Positions 26,382-27,585 of a stretch of DNA of 27,585 nucleotides are shown here, in pieces. The stretch comes from 1-14-0-10-45-29 sp964532715 (GTDB taxonomy: Archaea; Micrarchaeota; Micrarchaeia; Anstonellales; Anstonellaceae). The notes below the pieces were generated by a model. That model searched no databases. It had not been told where the DNA came from and saw only the letters and a list, made by a program, of their open reading frames with translations. Each line of letters starts with the position of its first letter. Within the stretch, counting starts at the first letter, position 1. The translations under genes were made by a program, and so were the position numbers. The stretch covers positions 1 through 27,585 of the forward strand of contig CAZHIX010000008.1 in NCBI GenBank assembly GCA_964532715.1, written 5' to 3'.

Positions 26382-27585
26382 TCAAGCACCTGTTTTTTTT
26401 ATGCTTATAGATATTGCCTTTGAATCTATTTCCCAATCTTTTTGAATATCGGGTTTTTCAATTGCAGTTTGCGATAAAGTACAATTTGCAACCTTTTGAA
26501 TGTTGGAGCAATCGCTCAGAGTTTTTAGAAGAGTCTGATCTGCATTTACGTACACAGATATTTTGTCAGTGTTTGTAAGTTCAAGTTCTTTTCGCATTGA
26601 TTGTATTCTTCTTAATATTTCGCGTTGCATACCAAGTGAGTATATTTCATCATCTACTTTGCTACACACGTAAACAACTGAGCCGTCTAATTGCACAAAC
26701 GCATAATCATCACATGTTTGAACAACTTCAATCAGAGTTTCATCAATTTCATATTTTCCTTCAAGCAAGAACGGTTTGTTTTTTAATCCATCAATTAACT
26801 TTTTTGGATCAGTAGTCTTTAGTAGATTTAGAACATGCCCGCTTTCGTTTTTGAATTTTGCTCCGACTTTTGACTGTTTTATATTAACTTCAAAACGCAA
26901 GTCAGGTGCACCTATTTTTACTTCAAGCACATTTGCCATTGCACAAAGAAAATCGCTTCCTTGTTCCAGCGCAGTTTTTATATTAACTGAATCGGTTTGC
27001 ACTAGCATTTGTTTTGCTGGCCAACGAAGTTTTAAATTGGCCTTTGTGCGTGCATTAAAAGACGCATTTAATAAAGAGCGCAATATTTCCATATTTGATT
27101 CAAGCATTGCATCTTTGAATTTTACTTTTGATTGTGGCCAACTAAGAAAACTAATTGATTCTTCACCGACGTGTTCTTTATATATGCTCAAATAAAGATG
27201 TTCTGCAACAAATGGACAATAAGGAGATAATAATTGCACACAAGATAAAAGACAGTCATAAAGAACCTGCATGCCTATTTGAACATTATTTTCATCGTTT
27301 ATTCTTTGCTTTAGACGTTTTATATAAAAGCGAGATATATCTTCAACCAGAAAATTTCGCAATGCACTTATACCACCAAAGGGCTCAAAATTTTCAAATG
27401 ATGCACTTACCTTTTCAATTACACTTTGTGTTTTTGACATAAGCCATTTATCTTCCAATTCAAGTTTTGAAGATTCGATGTCGCAGGGTGCATGAACATA
27501 AAATCTTTGCATCCAAACGCCAAGATTTAACAAAATATCTATTGAACGACTTGCTTCGTCAAGTTGAACGTATGAGAATTTCAGA
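26382..27585 (-). CDS. ileS: Isoleucyl-tRNA synthetase, C-terminal part (cut by window edge)
   Basis: About 400 C-terminal residues of a class I aminoacyl-tRNA synthetase. The frame runs to the window edge, where KFSYVQLDEASRSIDILLNLG is visible. It then has the anticodon-binding helical domain: LEDKWLMSKTQSVIEKV, FVEDISRFYIKRLKQRI (as LVEDISRFYIKRL), YDCLLSCVQLLSPYCPFVAEHLYLSI, and the segment FNARTKANLKLRWPAKQMLV, which is characteristic of archaeal/eukaryotic-type IleRS rather than ValRS or LeuRS. The C-terminal domain with TLIEVVQTCDDYAFVQLDGSVVYV follows. HIGH and KMSKS lie outside the window. The stop at 26382 is followed at once by the membrane protein gene. Confidence 0.9.
   Translation of the reverse strand, partial: LKFSYVQLDEASRSIDILLNLGVWMQRFYVHAPCDIESSKLELEDKWLMSKTQSVIEKVSASFENFEPFGGISALRNFLVEDISRFYIKRLKQRINDENNVQIGMQVLYDCLLSCVQLLSPYCPFVAEHLYLSIYKEHVGEESISFLSWPQSKVKFKDAMLESNMEILRSLLNASFNARTKANLKLRWPAKQMLVQTDSVNIKTALEQGSDFLCAMANVLEVKIGAPDLRFEVNIKQSKVGAKFKNESGHVLNLLKTTDPKKLIDGLKNKPFLLEGKYEIDETLIEVVQTCDDYAFVQLDGSVVYVCSKVDDEIYSLGMQREILRRIQSMRKELELTNTDKISVYVNADQTLLKTLSDCSNIQKVANCTLSQTAIEKPDIQKDWEIDSKAISISIKKTGA

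Overview
The window is a nearly unbroken archaeal ribosomal-protein and secretion supercluster, with every recognisable gene on the minus strand. The evidence is the archaeal/eukaryotic-type gene set: L18e, L19e, L32e, L34e, L14e, S4e, RNA polymerase subunits D and N, aIF1, RNase P protein Rpp29, archaeal AdkA, an EMC3/TMCO1-like Oxa1-superfamily protein and a Cbf5/TruB-type pseudouridine synthase. Shine-Dalgarno sites resemble GGTGAT, matching an archaeal 16S 3' end. The DNA is clearly AT-rich (my impression is roughly one third G+C, not computed). Intergenic gaps are small, tRNAs are embedded, one tRNA has an intron, and several proteins are short or have lost zinc ligands. Together this suggests a reduced-genome archaeon, possibly a DPANN/ARMAN-like lineage assembled from a metagenome (two N gaps). 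That placement is inference.

Layout in the direction of transcription (high to low coordinates). (1) 27585-25814: the 3' part of ileS, a small two-helix membrane protein, and a 107-aa protein of unknown fold whose last residues resemble the ribosomal stalk tail. (2) 25813-25186: a 628-bp gene-free region with a T-rich terminator, a 112-bp MITE-like element with perfect 11-bp inverted repeats and an 8-bp target duplication, a candidate promoter, and a GC-richer leader for L3. (3) 25185-10892: the merged S10/spc operon, L3-L4-L23-L2-S19-L22-S3-L29-aIF1-Rpp29-S17-L14-L24-S4e-L5-S14-S8-L6-L32e-L19e-L18-S5-L30-L15-SecY, in the canonical archaeal order. (4) 10825-5783: adk, EMC3-like, L34e, cmk, a DUF4116-like gene, L14e, an EamA-like transporter and cbf5. 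(5) 5757-1409: intron-containing tRNA-Ser(GGA), then the alpha-type block S13-S4-S11-RpoD, tRNA-Leu(GAG), L18e-L13-S9-RpoN and tRNA-Pro(GGG). (6) 1170-190: S2 with a long low-complexity tail, a terminator, and at the edge a hairpin like an IS200/IS605 element end.

The genes supply both ribosomal subunits, RNA polymerase assembly (D and N), tRNA and rRNA maturation (Rpp29, Cbf5), translation initiation (aIF1), membrane insertion (SecY, EMC3-like) and nucleotide supply (Adk, Cmk). Many neighbours are separated by fewer than 20 bp and the Shine-Dalgarno site often contains the previous stop codon, so translational coupling is likely. The most unusual features are the MITE-like insertion, the stalk-tail-like protein, the loss of three of four zinc cysteines in both S14 and L34e, the 20-residue tandem repeat in L22, and two non-ribosomal genes inserted around L14e.
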